Shown piece by piece: positions 34,161-44,480 of a stretch of DNA of 64,000 nt. The translations under genes and the position numbers were made by a program. Under the pieces are notes generated by a model. It had not been told where the DNA came from. It did no database searches and saw nothing but the letters and a program-made list of their open reading frames with translations. Source of the DNA: Dendrobium chrysotoxum (taxonomy: Eukaryota > Streptophyta > Magnoliopsida > Asparagales > Orchidaceae); the NCBI GenBank assembly GCA_019925795.1, contig CM034304.1, positions 25,374,228-25,438,227 of the forward strand, given 5' to 3'. Numbering within the stretch: the first letter of the stretch is position 1; every line of letters starts with the position of its first letter.

Positions 34161-36995
34161 ATGGCCGCCGACGCCTCCTCCACCGTGGGCAGCTCCGCCT
34201 CATCCTCCGGCGGCTTCGCTCCTTTTCTAGTTGACTCACTCTTCCAGCGTTCCCTCGATGACATGATCAAAGCCCTCCGCTCCGCCCCCGGCGGCGAATC
34301 CTCCCTCATCCACCGCCTCCTCGCTGAGATCCGTCGTGAGATACGCTCCACGGATTCCGACACCAAGTTCTTTGCCTTGCAAAAACTCACATACCTCTCT
34401 TCCATTTACTTCCTCGACATGTCATGGGCCGCGTTCCACGCCCTCGAGCTACTCGCCTCCTCTGTACCCGCTTTCAAGCGCACCGCTTACCTCTCCGCCT
34501 CTCTCTCTTTCCACCCGTCTTCGACCGACCTCTTACCGCTCGCCACCCATCAGATCCGCAAGGACCTTCAATCCCCCAATCCCTCCCTCTCGTCCCCCGC
34601 ACTCCACCTCCTCGCCCTCTCCTCCTCCCCCGACCTTGCCCTTCACTTATCAAACGATCTTCTCTCTCTTCTCTCCTCCCCGCGCGCTGCTGTTCATGTC
34701 CGCTGCCGCGCCGTTATTACGTCCCTCCCCGTTCTCCGCCTCACCCCTGATTCCGCTCGCGCCTTCCTCCCCAAACTTGTCGAAGCACTCTCCCCTTCAT
34801 CTCCTCTCCTCTCCGCTGCTGCTGGCATCTTTTGCGAGCTTGTTTGCTCCGGCGACCCACGGCCATATCTCCCCCTCGCCCCCGACTTCCACCAAGTTCT
34901 TCTTGAATGCCGCAACAACTGGATCCTCATCAAAATTCTGAAAATCTTCGCACGCCTTATCGTATTAGAGCCTCGTCTCAAGCGCAAGCTCGTTGATCCG
35001 ATCTGCGAACTGATGCGCCGGTCGCCGGCCAAGTCGCTGGTGTTTGAGTGTCTCCGAGTCGTTTTCTGCAGCTTCCCAGATGAAGAAACGGCCTTTCAGC
35101 TTGCAGTGGATAAGGTAAAAGAGTTTGTTGCTGCGGATGATGATCCCAATCTTCGTTTCCTCGGCCTTCACGCTTTGGCTATGCTTGGGCCAGGGCAGTC
35201 CTGGGCGGTGGAGGAGAACCGTGAAGCCATTGTGAAGTCCCTTGCTGACCCTGATCCAAACATCCGTCACGAGGCGCTCCGGCTTATCATGAACATGGTT
35301 TTTGAGAACAACGTAGTGGAAATCTCTTCTCTTCTCATCAACTATGCTTTGAGGTCAGATCCTGAATTCAGTAATGAGATCCTTGATGCTATTCTTGTAA
35401 CCTGCAGTAGAAATTTTTACGAGCTGGTGCTGGATTTTGATTGGTATGTGTCGCTGCTTGCTGAGATGGTGAGGAATCCGCATTTTATGAAGGGAGAGGA
35501 GGTCGAGAGACAGCTTATTGATATTGGATTGAGGGTGAAGGAGGCCAGGTCTGAGCTTATCCGTGTGGCTCGTGTTTTTTTGATTGATCCAGCTCTTCTC
35601 GGGAATCAATTCCTGCATAGAGTTCTCTCAGCTGCAGCTTGGATTTCGGGGGAATATATCCAATTCTCAAGGAACCCGTTAGAGATTGTGGAAGCTCTTC
35701 TGCAGCCAAGAACTAGTCTCCTGCCATCTCCAGTGAGAGCTGTTTACATTCAAGCAGTGTTTAAAATCGTCACATTTTGCTTCAATTTTTTTGTAAATGT
35801 TGGAGTAGTCTCTGATTCTAAATGCAATACTGATGAGAATACTGGTGCTGAAAGTGAGGATAGTTCTGATGTGACCACGTTCAAAATGGAATCATTGGAG
35901 ATGAAGGAACTCTTAACAAGTAAATCCATCATCTATATACTGAACTTGATTGTAACGGCACTGGTACCATTGTCAGAATGTGATGAGGTGGAGGTTCAAG
36001 AGAGGGCGTGCAATGTGCTTGGTTTGGTACTTTTGTTGAATGGGATTGAGGAGTGGAAAACTGATGATGTAGACTGGAGGATTGATGGCAAAATTAGGGA
36101 GATTGTTAGAGTTATGAGTGCTGCTTTCTCTGAAGAGCTTGGTCCTGTATCAATGCATGCTCAAAAAAGAGTCCTTGTGCCTGAGGGGCTAGAGCTTAAG
36201 GAAAACCTTAGTGATCTTGATGTGATACTAGGGAACAATGATGTTCCTTCATCCCTCTCAATATCTTTTTCATCACGAATACATAGTCATAATGAAGATA
36301 AGGAGGAATCTGAACCGGCGACTGAATCTACTTCTTTGCTTGCTGAACATAGGAAGCAACATGGATTGTATTATCTTCCTACTGATAAGGATGAGAATGG
36401 GTCAAATGAGTACCCCAGAGCAAATGATGTTACAAATTCTGTTAGCTCCGAGAAGACCACTAATGATCTTTTAAAGCTTACAGATCAGTCTTTGATTTCT
36501 AGGTCGACAAAGCCTGCAAAACCTCGGCCAACAGTTGTAAAGTTGGATGAAGGCGTTGATTTACCATCATCTTCTTCAAAGTATGTAAAGGAACCAACAG
36601 GAGATCAACTCTCTGGTGCAGTTAGGGATGTGCTTTTTCGTAGTGACGAAACATCACAAACCATTCAGAAGACGCTTTCTGAGAACTATACACAGAGACG
36701 GGCAAACGAAACTTCAACAATTAGCAATGTAGATTCACTGCTGAAAGATAATTCATCTCCGCACGAGAGAGAAATTGGAAGTTCCAGCTCTAGAAAGAAC
36801 AAACATCATAGTCAAGGTAAAGAAAGAAACAGAAAGACCAGGAAAAATGAGACTAAAGAAGAGAAAGGCAATAGGAGTTCAGCAAGAAGCAGCCATCATC
36901 ATGGAAGACACAAACTTAAGCAAAGAGTAGAATCAGGCGATCCTTCTTTAGACAAAGGTACACAGACACAAGCTATTCAAGATTTCCTTTTGTAA
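34161..36995 (+). CDS. AP3D: AP-3 complex subunit delta (delta adaptin), single exon, 944 aa
   Basis: Large subunit of the AP-3 adaptor complex, which sorts membrane cargo from Golgi/endosomes to the vacuole in plants. The start at 34161 (MAADASS) is preferred over the in-frame ATG at 33999: the extra 54 residues cover the TATA box and look like translated promoter/UTR. The conserved part begins with LFQRSLDDMIKALR, then REIRSTDSDTKFFALQKL and MSWAAFHALELL. It continues as an alpha-solenoid adaptin trunk to about residue 640, with RNNWILIKILKIFARL, SLVFECLRVV, DPNIRHEALRLI and ALLQPRTSLLPSPVRA. The tail holds SLLAEHRKQHGLYYLP and RPTVVKLDEG, a Lys/Arg/Ser-rich hinge, and a terminal QDFLL. Layout and C-terminal motifs match Arabidopsis PAT4 (869 aa, intronless) as I recall it. 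GC content falls strongly from the 5' to the 3' half. Confidence 0.93.
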   Translation: MAADASSTVGSSASSSGGFAPFLVDSLFQRSLDDMIKALRSAPGGESSLIHRLLAEIRREIRSTDSDTKFFALQKLTYLSSIYFLDMSWAAFHALELLASSVPAFKRTAYLSASLSFHPSSTDLLPLATHQIRKDLQSPNPSLSSPALHLLALSSSPDLALHLSNDLLSLLSSPRAAVHVRCRAVITSLPVLRLTPDSARAFLPKLVEALSPSSPLLSAAAGIFCELVCSGDPRPYLPLAPDFHQVLLECRNNWILIKILKIFARLIVLEPRLKRKLVDPICELMRRSPAKSLVFECLRVVFCSFPDEETAFQLAVDKVKEFVAADDDPNLRFLGLHALAMLGPGQSWAVEENREAIVKSLADPDPNIRHEALRLIMNMVFENNVVEISSLLINYALRSDPEFSNEILDAILVTCSRNFYELVLDFDWYVSLLAEMVRNPHFMKGEEVERQLIDIGLRVKEARSELIRVARVFLIDPALLGNQFLHRVLSAAAWISGEYIQFSRNPLEIVEALLQPRTSLLPSPVRAVYIQAVFKIVTFCFNFFVNVGVVSDSKCNTDENTGAESEDSSDVTTFKMESLEMKELLTSKSIIYILNLIVTALVPLSECDEVEVQERACNVLGLVLLLNGIEEWKTDDVDWRIDGKIREIVRVMSAAFSEELGPVSMHAQKRVLVPEGLELKENLSDLDVILGNNDVPSSLSISFSSRIHSHNEDKEESEPATESTSLLAEHRKQHGLYYLPTDKDENGSNEYPRANDVTNSVSSEKTTNDLLKLTDQSLISRSTKPAKPRPTVVKLDEGVDLPSSSSKYVKEPTGDQLSGAVRDVLFRSDETSQTIQKTLSENYTQRRANETSTISNVDSLLKDNSSPHEREIGSSSSRKNKHHSQGKERNRKTRKNETKEEKGNRSSARSSHHHGRHKLKQRVESGDPSLDKGTQTQAIQDFLL

Positions 36996-37660
36996 AAGGC
37001 AATACAATTCCCGGCTACTTGTATATATATCTGCTTTTTTTATAGTTCTCATTCTAAGCTTTAATTTTTTCTTTCCTCAAATCAGTTTGAAGGATATTTT
37101 CTAACCCTTTCAACGTATTTTAGATTGAATTCTGTTTTTCTTACATTCTCCAGAAATTTCTCTTAAGCTGGACTTTACTTATTTATGTTTATAGTAGTTC
37201 AGGTACATCTAATGTTGTTATCTTTGTACTTTTTACTTTCAATTTTACATCTGTCAGAATAGCTTGTAGTACAAGATGCCGTAGTATATAATGAATGATT
37301 TGATGTATCAACTAGATCAAGAGATCTCAAGAACAAACCATCCATGTCACCATATAATTCATGATGCATAATGGGTTCATTAGATCTAGCAATGGGACCT
37401 AAGGGTATGATTTAAGTTGGGCTATGTATCACATAATGAGGGTAACTCATCAGTCAACTCACTTTAGGGTCTATTAATAAGAAAGCTAAAGGGCTGAGAC
37501 CACAACAGGAATGCCTATCCATGCAGACTAAGGTGTATCATTCTTGTCTGGAAAGGTGACCATATTAAAAAATTCTTTTAATTATTTTAGTTCAGTATTT
37601 TTCAATGAAAATCCCTATGATTAGAACTAGAAGTGGATAAGAAAGGATCATTAGAAGGGG
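36996..37660 (+). other. 3' region of AP-3 delta
   Basis: T-rich sequence after the stop is plausible 3' UTR to about 37300. No further gene or structured element was recognised before the MITE at 37668. Confidence 0.45.
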
Positions 37661-37667
37661 TATCTAA

Positions 37668-37797
37668 GGCTTTGTTTAGGATAATTTTTTTACTGCTTAT
37701 CCAAGCAACTTTTTAGTACAAAAATTTTTTAAACTAAAAATTTTTGTACTAAAAAGCTACTTTAAAAAAAAATATGAAATTTATCTCAAATGAAGCC
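37668..37797. mobile_element. Tourist-like MITE, 130 bp
   Basis: The ends are GGCTTTGTTTAGGATA and TTATCTCAAATGAAGCC, flanked by a TAA duplication (37665-37667, 37798-37800). The core TTTTTAGTACAAAAATTTTT faces AAAAATTTTTGTACTAAAAA, a near-perfect hairpin. The three-base TAA/TTA duplication is the PIF/Harbinger signature. Confidence 0.85.
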
Positions 37798-38412
37798 TAA
37801 GATGGATGGTGAATGACACCGGAACCTAATGGCGACATGAATGGGAATGAGAGATCAGATCTACACGTTCTGGGCCTTTGGGCTACAGCAGAGCAGCCAT
37901 GATCACTGTTGATAACAGCGTGGCCTGTAGGCTCGGTGGATAACAGCAACTTGTAGGTTTCTAGCTTTGGATCGGCCACTAAGCTTTTCCAAGAGATTTG
38001 CACAAAAAACTTAATAATTCACTCAAAAATAATCAAAAGTGGGTAAATGTAGTCAAAATTAAGCATTTGGATCTTAGATAAGCTTAAATGGCAATTGATT
38101 GGTTTCAAATTACATGCATTATTTGTGTCCTTGTGAGTGGCCAACTCAATAGATTTTGGTGGGAGATTTCATTTGATTTCCTCTACTTTGCCTTGCTTGA
38201 ATTGTGTAGGGTCAGCCATAGCTTTTAAAGAATGTGGAGTAGTTTTCTGAAACTAGTGCATGATTGAATTGCAGGAGGAGGGGTCGGTTAAGCTTGGTTC
38301 AATATTCCTTTCTTTTATATTTAGAATTTTGTTGATGATGATTATCTGCAATCTTGGTGCAATGCTCTAATTATGTGTTTCTGTTGCAAGATTGTGTTTT
38401 CTTTCTTATTTA

Positions 38413-38539
38413 GGTTTCGTTTGGGAGAGCTTTCTTACTGCTTTCTAAAGTAACTTTTTAGTACAATTTTTTTTAAAAAAATTTATTCGAAATAGTTGCT
38501 TTATAAAGGAATACAAAGACTGTCCCAGACAACGAAGCC
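38413..38539. mobile_element. Tourist-like MITE, 127 bp
   Basis: Same family as 37668. It starts GGTTTCGTTTGGGAGAGC and ends CAACGAAGCC, with a TTA duplication on both sides (38410-38412, 38540-38542). Confidence 0.85.
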
Positions 38540-38949
38540 TTAATTAGAGGGTTTTTTTTTTTTTGCATGGAAAAGTGGCAGTATTTTCATTTGAAGTTGT
38601 AAGTTTGAGAATGTTAGTTCTAGTTTGCTTAATTTATTCAAATATTCATCACAACCACTTGATAGTTTCCCTTTAATGTAAAGCAAGATATCTTAAGGTC
38701 TAAGGTTCATTATTATAAACCTAGGATAAGATGCTTACAAAACACACAGAAGGCCATACAATTCACACTTTCCCAATTTTTAATTTAGATAGATTTATCT
38801 TTTTTGTCACAAAAATCAGAAAATGCATGTAATTCATTCCAAATGATAATGTAAAAGTTCTATATTTTGAAAATTCACAAGACATCTGAGAATAAGTATA
38901 AAATTCTACATTTATTTAGATTCAAACCAAAATTAACATTTGCCAACAT

Positions 38950-39060
38950 AGGAATTGATTTAGACCTCACATTGGAAGAAACAATCATCAAAATAACTTT
39001 GTAGATTTAGACCTCACATTGGATGAAAGCATACATTAAAGATTGAGACCTCACATTGGT
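38950..39060 (+). repeat. Short tandem repeat GACCTCACATTGG
   Basis: GACCTCACATTGG occurs at about 38963, 39010 and 39046, each followed by a GAAA-containing word. ACATTTGCCAACA flanks the array on both sides (about 38937 and 39101). Confidence 0.7.
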
Positions 39061-39296
39061 AGAAAATATCATCAAAAGTGGCAAAACACTCAAATAATTC
39101 ACATTTGCCAACACAGAAATTGAGAGGAAGCAGAATTTTTATCCATTTATTCAATGAAATTTATGTCTTAGTAATCACACTTATGACAAAAAAAATCAGA
39201 AATTAGTAACTTCTCAAAACTCCTCAAAACTCCAACATCCAGCCAAATTTTGTTAAGTGTCAGTTCATCATACTTGTATTCCAACTTGATTAATAA

Positions 39297-39425
39297 GGTT
39301 TTGTTTGGGAAGACTTTCTTACTGCTTTTTAAAATAATTTTTTTTATAAAAATTTCATAAATTAGAAAATTTTATATTATAAAGCTATTTTAGAAAGCAG
39401 TAAGAAAGCCGTCACGAAAGAAACA
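39297..39425. mobile_element. Tourist-like MITE, 129 bp
   Basis: It starts GGTTTTGTTTGGGAAGAC and ends GTCACGAAAGAAACAT, with a TAA duplication (39294-39296, 39426-39428). Internal CTTTCTTACTGCTTTTTA faces TAGAAAGCAGTAAGAAAG. Confidence 0.85.
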
Positions 39426-39968
39426 TTAAGTCTTTAACCTTATTTTCAGCCAATTAGTGTATTTGCAACTTAGAAGCCCTTTTTTTAGCAATAATCCACA
39501 AGTTTTTGGTTTCAAGAAAAGGTCAACAAAATAGTTGAATACAAATTGTAAGGCCACAACTGAATGAATAGCAAAAAATGGTAGCCAACTTAGCAATGGT
39601 AGGAAGATGTTGAAGAAGGAAATTAGTATGTTGAACATTAAGAAAAAAAAAAGGAAGGAACAAACAACTAGCAAAGGCTCTAAAGATGTAGAGGTAAGAG
39701 GTCGATGTTACTATAGTGAATTCCTCCAAGAGACAAACTGACAGAGCCATATAAGGAAGTAAGACAACACAACTGGTAGTCAACAAAAAGGTTTAAACAA
39801 TAGTAATAGCTTACAAAATTAACTATAACAATGTGGATGGGCAAAAACAAAAATCATCTCCATTGAAATTAAGATTTGATATTTACCAAGTAGGCCTTAG
39901 CATAATTATCATACTTCTTGTAAGGTAATTCATGAATCATCACAAATGGGTTTGTCATACCAATTTAA

Positions 39969-40185
39969 GGAGAAATTATTACGTGCGGAGTCTGGACGGG
40001 AGAACCGTCCGGATTTGCTAAGTATTTGCTGAGTTTTCTAAATACTCAGCAAATACTCAATAAATACTCAGCAAATGAGCAAATACTCACAGTTTAATAT
40101 TTGTTGAGTATTTACTGAATATTTATAAATACTCAGCAAATCTGGACAGTTCTCCCGTCCGGACTCTGCACGTAATAATTTCTCC
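39969..40185. mobile_element. MITE with 45-bp terminal inverted repeats, core A
   Basis: Left GGAGAAATTATTACGTGCGG and right GCACGTAATAATTTCTCC begin a 45-bp inverted repeat with about four mismatches. Flanking AATTTAA (39962-39968, 40186-40192) is a 7-bp duplication, or 8 bp (AATTTAAG) if one base is reassigned. The core repeats AATACTCAGCAAA on both strands. The duplication length suggests hAT or Mutator-like mobilisation; class unresolved. Confidence 0.88.
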
Positions 40186-40699
40186 AATTTAAGACACCTT
40201 TAACATTTGTATTGTTGGACATCTTTAACATTAATCTCTATCTTAAGGCCTTTAATAAAATAGCTAATGATAATTAGTATCAAGGCATGCTATATTTAAT
40301 TACATGTTTTATAAAGCTATCTTAATATCCAAACACGCTATAATTACTTTATTTGCAAATATTAAAGCTCTTTATCTTATTAATCCTCATAATTATTAAA
40401 TGATAGATGTTATTCCTTATGTTTATGCTTTGTATGCCTCTGTTGATTTAATTGTGCTTGCACTAAGATAATAAGATTGAGCATCCTAATAATTTTCTTT
40501 CCAACAATTTTAATTCTTATTGAATAGAATAAATAATAATATTAAATAATATTTTAAATCATCAGTTCATTTTAAAATTTCGTTGAGTTATATCTTTCAT
40601 CGAATATAGGAATATAATTTAGCTAACCACAATGGTGATGATGTGTTTATTCATAATCATAATTTACATGATTTGATCTAAATTGCAACATTTTTACAG

Positions 40700-40976
40700 T
40701 TTGTAAAGTTGTTGTAGAAAAGTAACTTTTTAAGTTATTATAAAAAGTAGATTCCTAGTACAAAAAAATTTTAAAAGCAACGAAAAAGCAGTTGTCAAAT
40801 AGAAATTATAGCTGTGATCTGAAAAGCAAAGCAGTAAGAAAGTTGTTGCAAATGAAGCCTTTGCTTTCTTACTATTTTTATGAACAGTTTTTTAGTACAA
40901 AATTTTTTAGAATTAGAAATTTTTGTACTAAAAAATTGCTTTTCAAAGCATTAAGAAAACCGTCTCAAGCGAAGCC
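40700..40976. mobile_element. Composite Tourist-like MITE (long plus short unit)
   Basis: A long unit ends AAATGAAGCC at 40859 and is immediately followed by a short unit (40860-40976) ending CTCAAGCGAAGCC. TTTTTTAGTACAAAATTTTT and AAATTTTTGTACTAAAAAA face each other in the short unit. The same long-short arrangement is at 48476-48766. Confidence 0.7.
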
Positions 40977-41227
40977 TTACTTTAAAAAAAATAGTGAGTT
41001 TTCAACTTGAAATCCCTTTTCCAACGATGCCCCACAACTTTCGGTCTATGGTATAGTGTAATTGTCCAGAAAACAAGGAAAACTAATAGTTCAATATGGC
41101 TGCACTATCACAACCAAATGAATGAGGTAACAGGGCATTGAACAAGCCACAATAGGCAGATGTCCAAGATGGAAATAGGAAGCCAAACTTTGCTACTATG
41201 AAAAATAAAAAAACAAGCAAATAGCAC

Positions 41228-41384
41228 GAGAGATTATTGCGTGCAGAGTCTAGATCCGGAGAACCATTCGGTTATGTGATTGTAAACAGTAAAAGCACAG
41301 TTACTGTTTACCACTGCGCTTTTACTGTTCACAATCACAAAACCGAATGATTCTCTGGATCTGAATTCTGCACGTAATAGTTTG
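41228..41384. mobile_element. MITE with related termini, core B
   Basis: Left GAGAGATTATTGCGTGCAGA and right TCTGCACGTAATAGTTT match the ends of the 39969 element. The inner arm differs (AGAACCATTCGGTT facing AACCGAATGATTCT), and the core is CAGTAAAAGCACAGTTACTG-like palindromes facing GCGCTTTTACTG. A 46-bp block from TAGTTTGAATAAGTTAAGTG recurs at 41378 and 41489. Confidence 0.8.
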
Positions 41385-41539
41385 AATAAGTTAAGTGGGT
41401 TAAAATAATCCATTTAAAGCCTTATGATGGGACTCATGGTTAGTTTGAGTATGCTTAAACATGCATTTGAAATGAATTTGAAAGCTTGAATAGTTTGAAT
41501 AAGTTAAGTGGGTTAAAATAATCCATTTAAAGCCTTAGG

Positions 41540-43285
41540 GATTTTGGGTCAACCTAGGTTGACTTGGTCAACCAGGTTGACCCAGGGGGTAGGTCCAGGC
41601 TCAACAAGTTTAAAATAATAATTTTAGTCTATGGGAGGTGGTTTCAGGGATCAGGGAGGTCATCTGGGTCAAATCACCTGTTTGGGCCCTTAATGGGTTA
41701 TTTGGGTCAACCCTAGTTGACTTGGTCAACCAGGTTGACCTAGGGTCTGGGAATGGGCTCAATCAATTTGGTTTGATGTTTAAAAATTGTTTGAAGTGGT
41801 TCCAAGCAATTTGAAGCTCATTTGATCAAAGGTGACTATTCACACCCCTTAAGGGTATTTTAGTCATTTTGATCTCTCGTCAACTGGGGGTCAAAATGCA
41901 TCCAACAAAATACAGTTTAATATTCAAGAGGTCAGGATTAAAGGTCTGGATGTGGTTGGAAGCTTTGGAGAAAGCTCCAAGGTCAAAATTCACTGGGTGA
42001 TAGGCCCAGTAGCATAGGCCATAAATATTTGAAGGTTTTACAGCTTTTGGAAATCAATTCAATTTCTAGGGTTAGAGACCTCAGAATGAGCTCAAATTGG
42101 GAGGGTTGCCTCTAGAGACATGTCCCATTAGTATGCAACTGATAGACTCTGAATCAAAGGTCATTTGATTGGGTTTTGAAGGGTTTGAAAAATCCCTAAA
42201 AAATGCTTTCAGGATAAGGCCTTTGAATCTTGGAATTTGAATTAAATTTTTGGATTTGATCTAGATTTTGGGTTTGAATGCTTGAATTTGATTTATCCAA
42301 ATGAATCATAATCATTTAAATGATTATGAGTGATTGGATAGAATATAAGTTTGATAGAAGACTAGATTAACTGAATTTTGGACTAGAGATTGAATTGCCT
42401 AGGGATCTAGACAGGTTTGAAGCTTGAATGGGTTTGAAGTCCGAGTTGGTTTGAGATTTGGACTTGATTGAAGTTTGAATTGAACTAAGATCTAGATTGG
42501 CTTGAGTTTTTGAATAAATTGATTTAAAGTCTGGGTCTGGAGTTTGAATAAGTTTGAGATCAAGATTGATATGAAGTTTGAATTGATTTGATGTCTGGGG
42601 TTTGAATAGATCTAAGGTTAAGATTGATTTGAATATAGATTGATCTAAGGCCTAGATTTATTTAGGATTTAGATGGATCCAAAGTCTAGGTAGATCCTAG
42701 GGTATAGAGTAGATCTTAAGGTTTGGGATCTAGGAAGAATCCTAGGGTCTAGAGTAGATCTGAGGATTTGGAGTCTAAAAGAATCTTAGGGTCTGAGAAG
42801 GTCCTAGGATCTGGAGTCTAGAAGGATCATGGGATCTAGGTAGATCCTAATGTCTAGATTCTGGAAGGGTTCTAGAATCTAAGAAACCCTAAAGTCTGGG
42901 GTCTTCTAGAATCCTAAGACCTAGGACGGTCAAAAGGTTTTTGGAATCTAAAAGAAACCTAGGGTATGAGAAAGTCTTAGGATTTAGAGACTAGAAGGAT
43001 CCTAAGATCTAGAAATCCTAAGATTTGTGATGTAGAAGAATCCTAGGACCTAAATAGCTCTCAGGGGATGGAACCTAAGAGGATCCTAGGATTTAGATTA
43101 GCCTGGAGTTTAATTGAATTGAGTTTAAAATTAATATGGGATTAAGATTGATTTGAATCTAGATTGATATTAAAGTCTAGATTGATCTAAGATCAGATTG
43201 ATCTTAGGGTCAAGATTGATCCTAAGGATTGAAAAGATCCTAAGGTCTAGATTGGTCATGCTGACCTCATACAAAAATGAGGTCA
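41540..43285 (-). repeat. Inverted fragment of a gypsy-type LTR
   Basis: Read in reverse it is collinear with about 48996-50560: the hairpin start TGACCTCATTTTTGTATGAG, a long CCTAGGATCTAGA-rich tract (42380-43260), and GGTCAACC-rich units (41555-41760). It is truncated on the left near 41540. Confidence 0.75.
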
Positions 43286-43429
43286 ACAATGCATCAAGAT
43301 GTATTAAATTATACATATACTTTGAAAATAGAACACTTGAGCTGACACCCTCTCAAAGCTCATTATTTCAATTATTAAAGCCTTTTGAAGCAAGGGTGGA
43401 TTAAAGAGATACACTCCTAGCATTGAAGG

Positions 43430-44480
43430 TCATTGGGTGATACAATCAATTGTTCAATCAAAAGAGCCCTATCCTTTCCTTCTTACATATATAATGGGAT
43501 GTTTCTTGAAGCCTTAATAATTACCATTTACCTCCAAAGACAAGCTACAAATTTTATCATCAAAGGTGAATTGTATAAATGGGCCTTTATTAGACCATAC
43601 TTTAGATATCATCTGAGGCTGATTATGCTTTCATTCAGGAATATGAAAAAAAAAAGAGGGAGAGCATTCACCCTCAAGATTATGAAGCAATGATTCCACT
43701 AGCCCACAACGAAGTAGAATACAATAGATTTCACGTAGAAGTGTAATAATTGTCAATTATATTCTAACCTCGTCCATATAATATAGTAGAACTCTAGCTA
43801 AGCCCCTAGCCCTTTGCCTATTAGGGAATCAATATCATGGGATATTTTCTTATAATTATCAGATAATGGAAGTTCATCATCCTAGCGGTTGACTACTTCC
43901 TTAAGTAGTTAGAAGTTGATCCACTTGCTAAGATTATGAAAGCCAATGTTAAAAAATTTATTTGGAAGAATATAATATATCAATTATACTACCTATAAAG
44001 ATCATCATTGATAATGATACTCAGTTCATGGAGATGGTTTTCACATCCTTCTATAAAAATTTTCATATTTGACTTCTTTATATAATAGTTCCCCATTTTC
44101 AAAAAAATGGATAAATCAAAGTTACCAATCAAACTATACATAAGAGATTAAAAATACACCTCAAAAAGGATGGGAGCAATAGGTTGAAGAACTCTTTAAT
44201 ATTCCTTGTCTTGTTATATTACCTTGTAAAACCTAATAAGTGAAACACCCTACAACCTCTGCTTTGACATAGAGGCTATCATCTTGATCAACATTAGAGT
44301 CTCAAGTCCTAAGGGCTAGGCCTTTGATCTCAATATGAATTATGATAGACTTCAATATAACTTGAATCTTCTTTTAGAGACATGATACGTCACCCTACTC
44401 AAAATTGCATCCTATGACTAAAGGGTAGCCTACTACTTTAATTGAATGGTGAAGACATGCAAGGGTAGCTTAGGCAGTTG
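43430..44480 (+). mobile_element. Degenerate gypsy integrase (Tat-type) remnant
   Basis: Translation with stops shows an ATNFIIKGELYKWAF-like zinc-binding start (about 43545), LKIMKQ (about 43670), VDYFLK (about 43890), KANVKKFIWKN (about 43940), the core IIDNDTQF (about 44005) and a TPYNLCFDIEAII-like tail (about 44250). These follow the order of Tat-lineage gypsy integrases. No frame is intact. Confidence 0.7.

Noticed and set aside
34336..35618. Several overlapping frames of 87-201 codons within AP-3 delta
   Set aside because: They are alternative-frame and antisense shadows of the GC-rich, stop-poor adaptin coding sequence.
39426..39786. Hydrophobic reverse-strand frames of 82 and 87 codons
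   Set aside because: Phe/Leu-rich translation of A-rich DNA between MITEs; no start context or homologue recognised.
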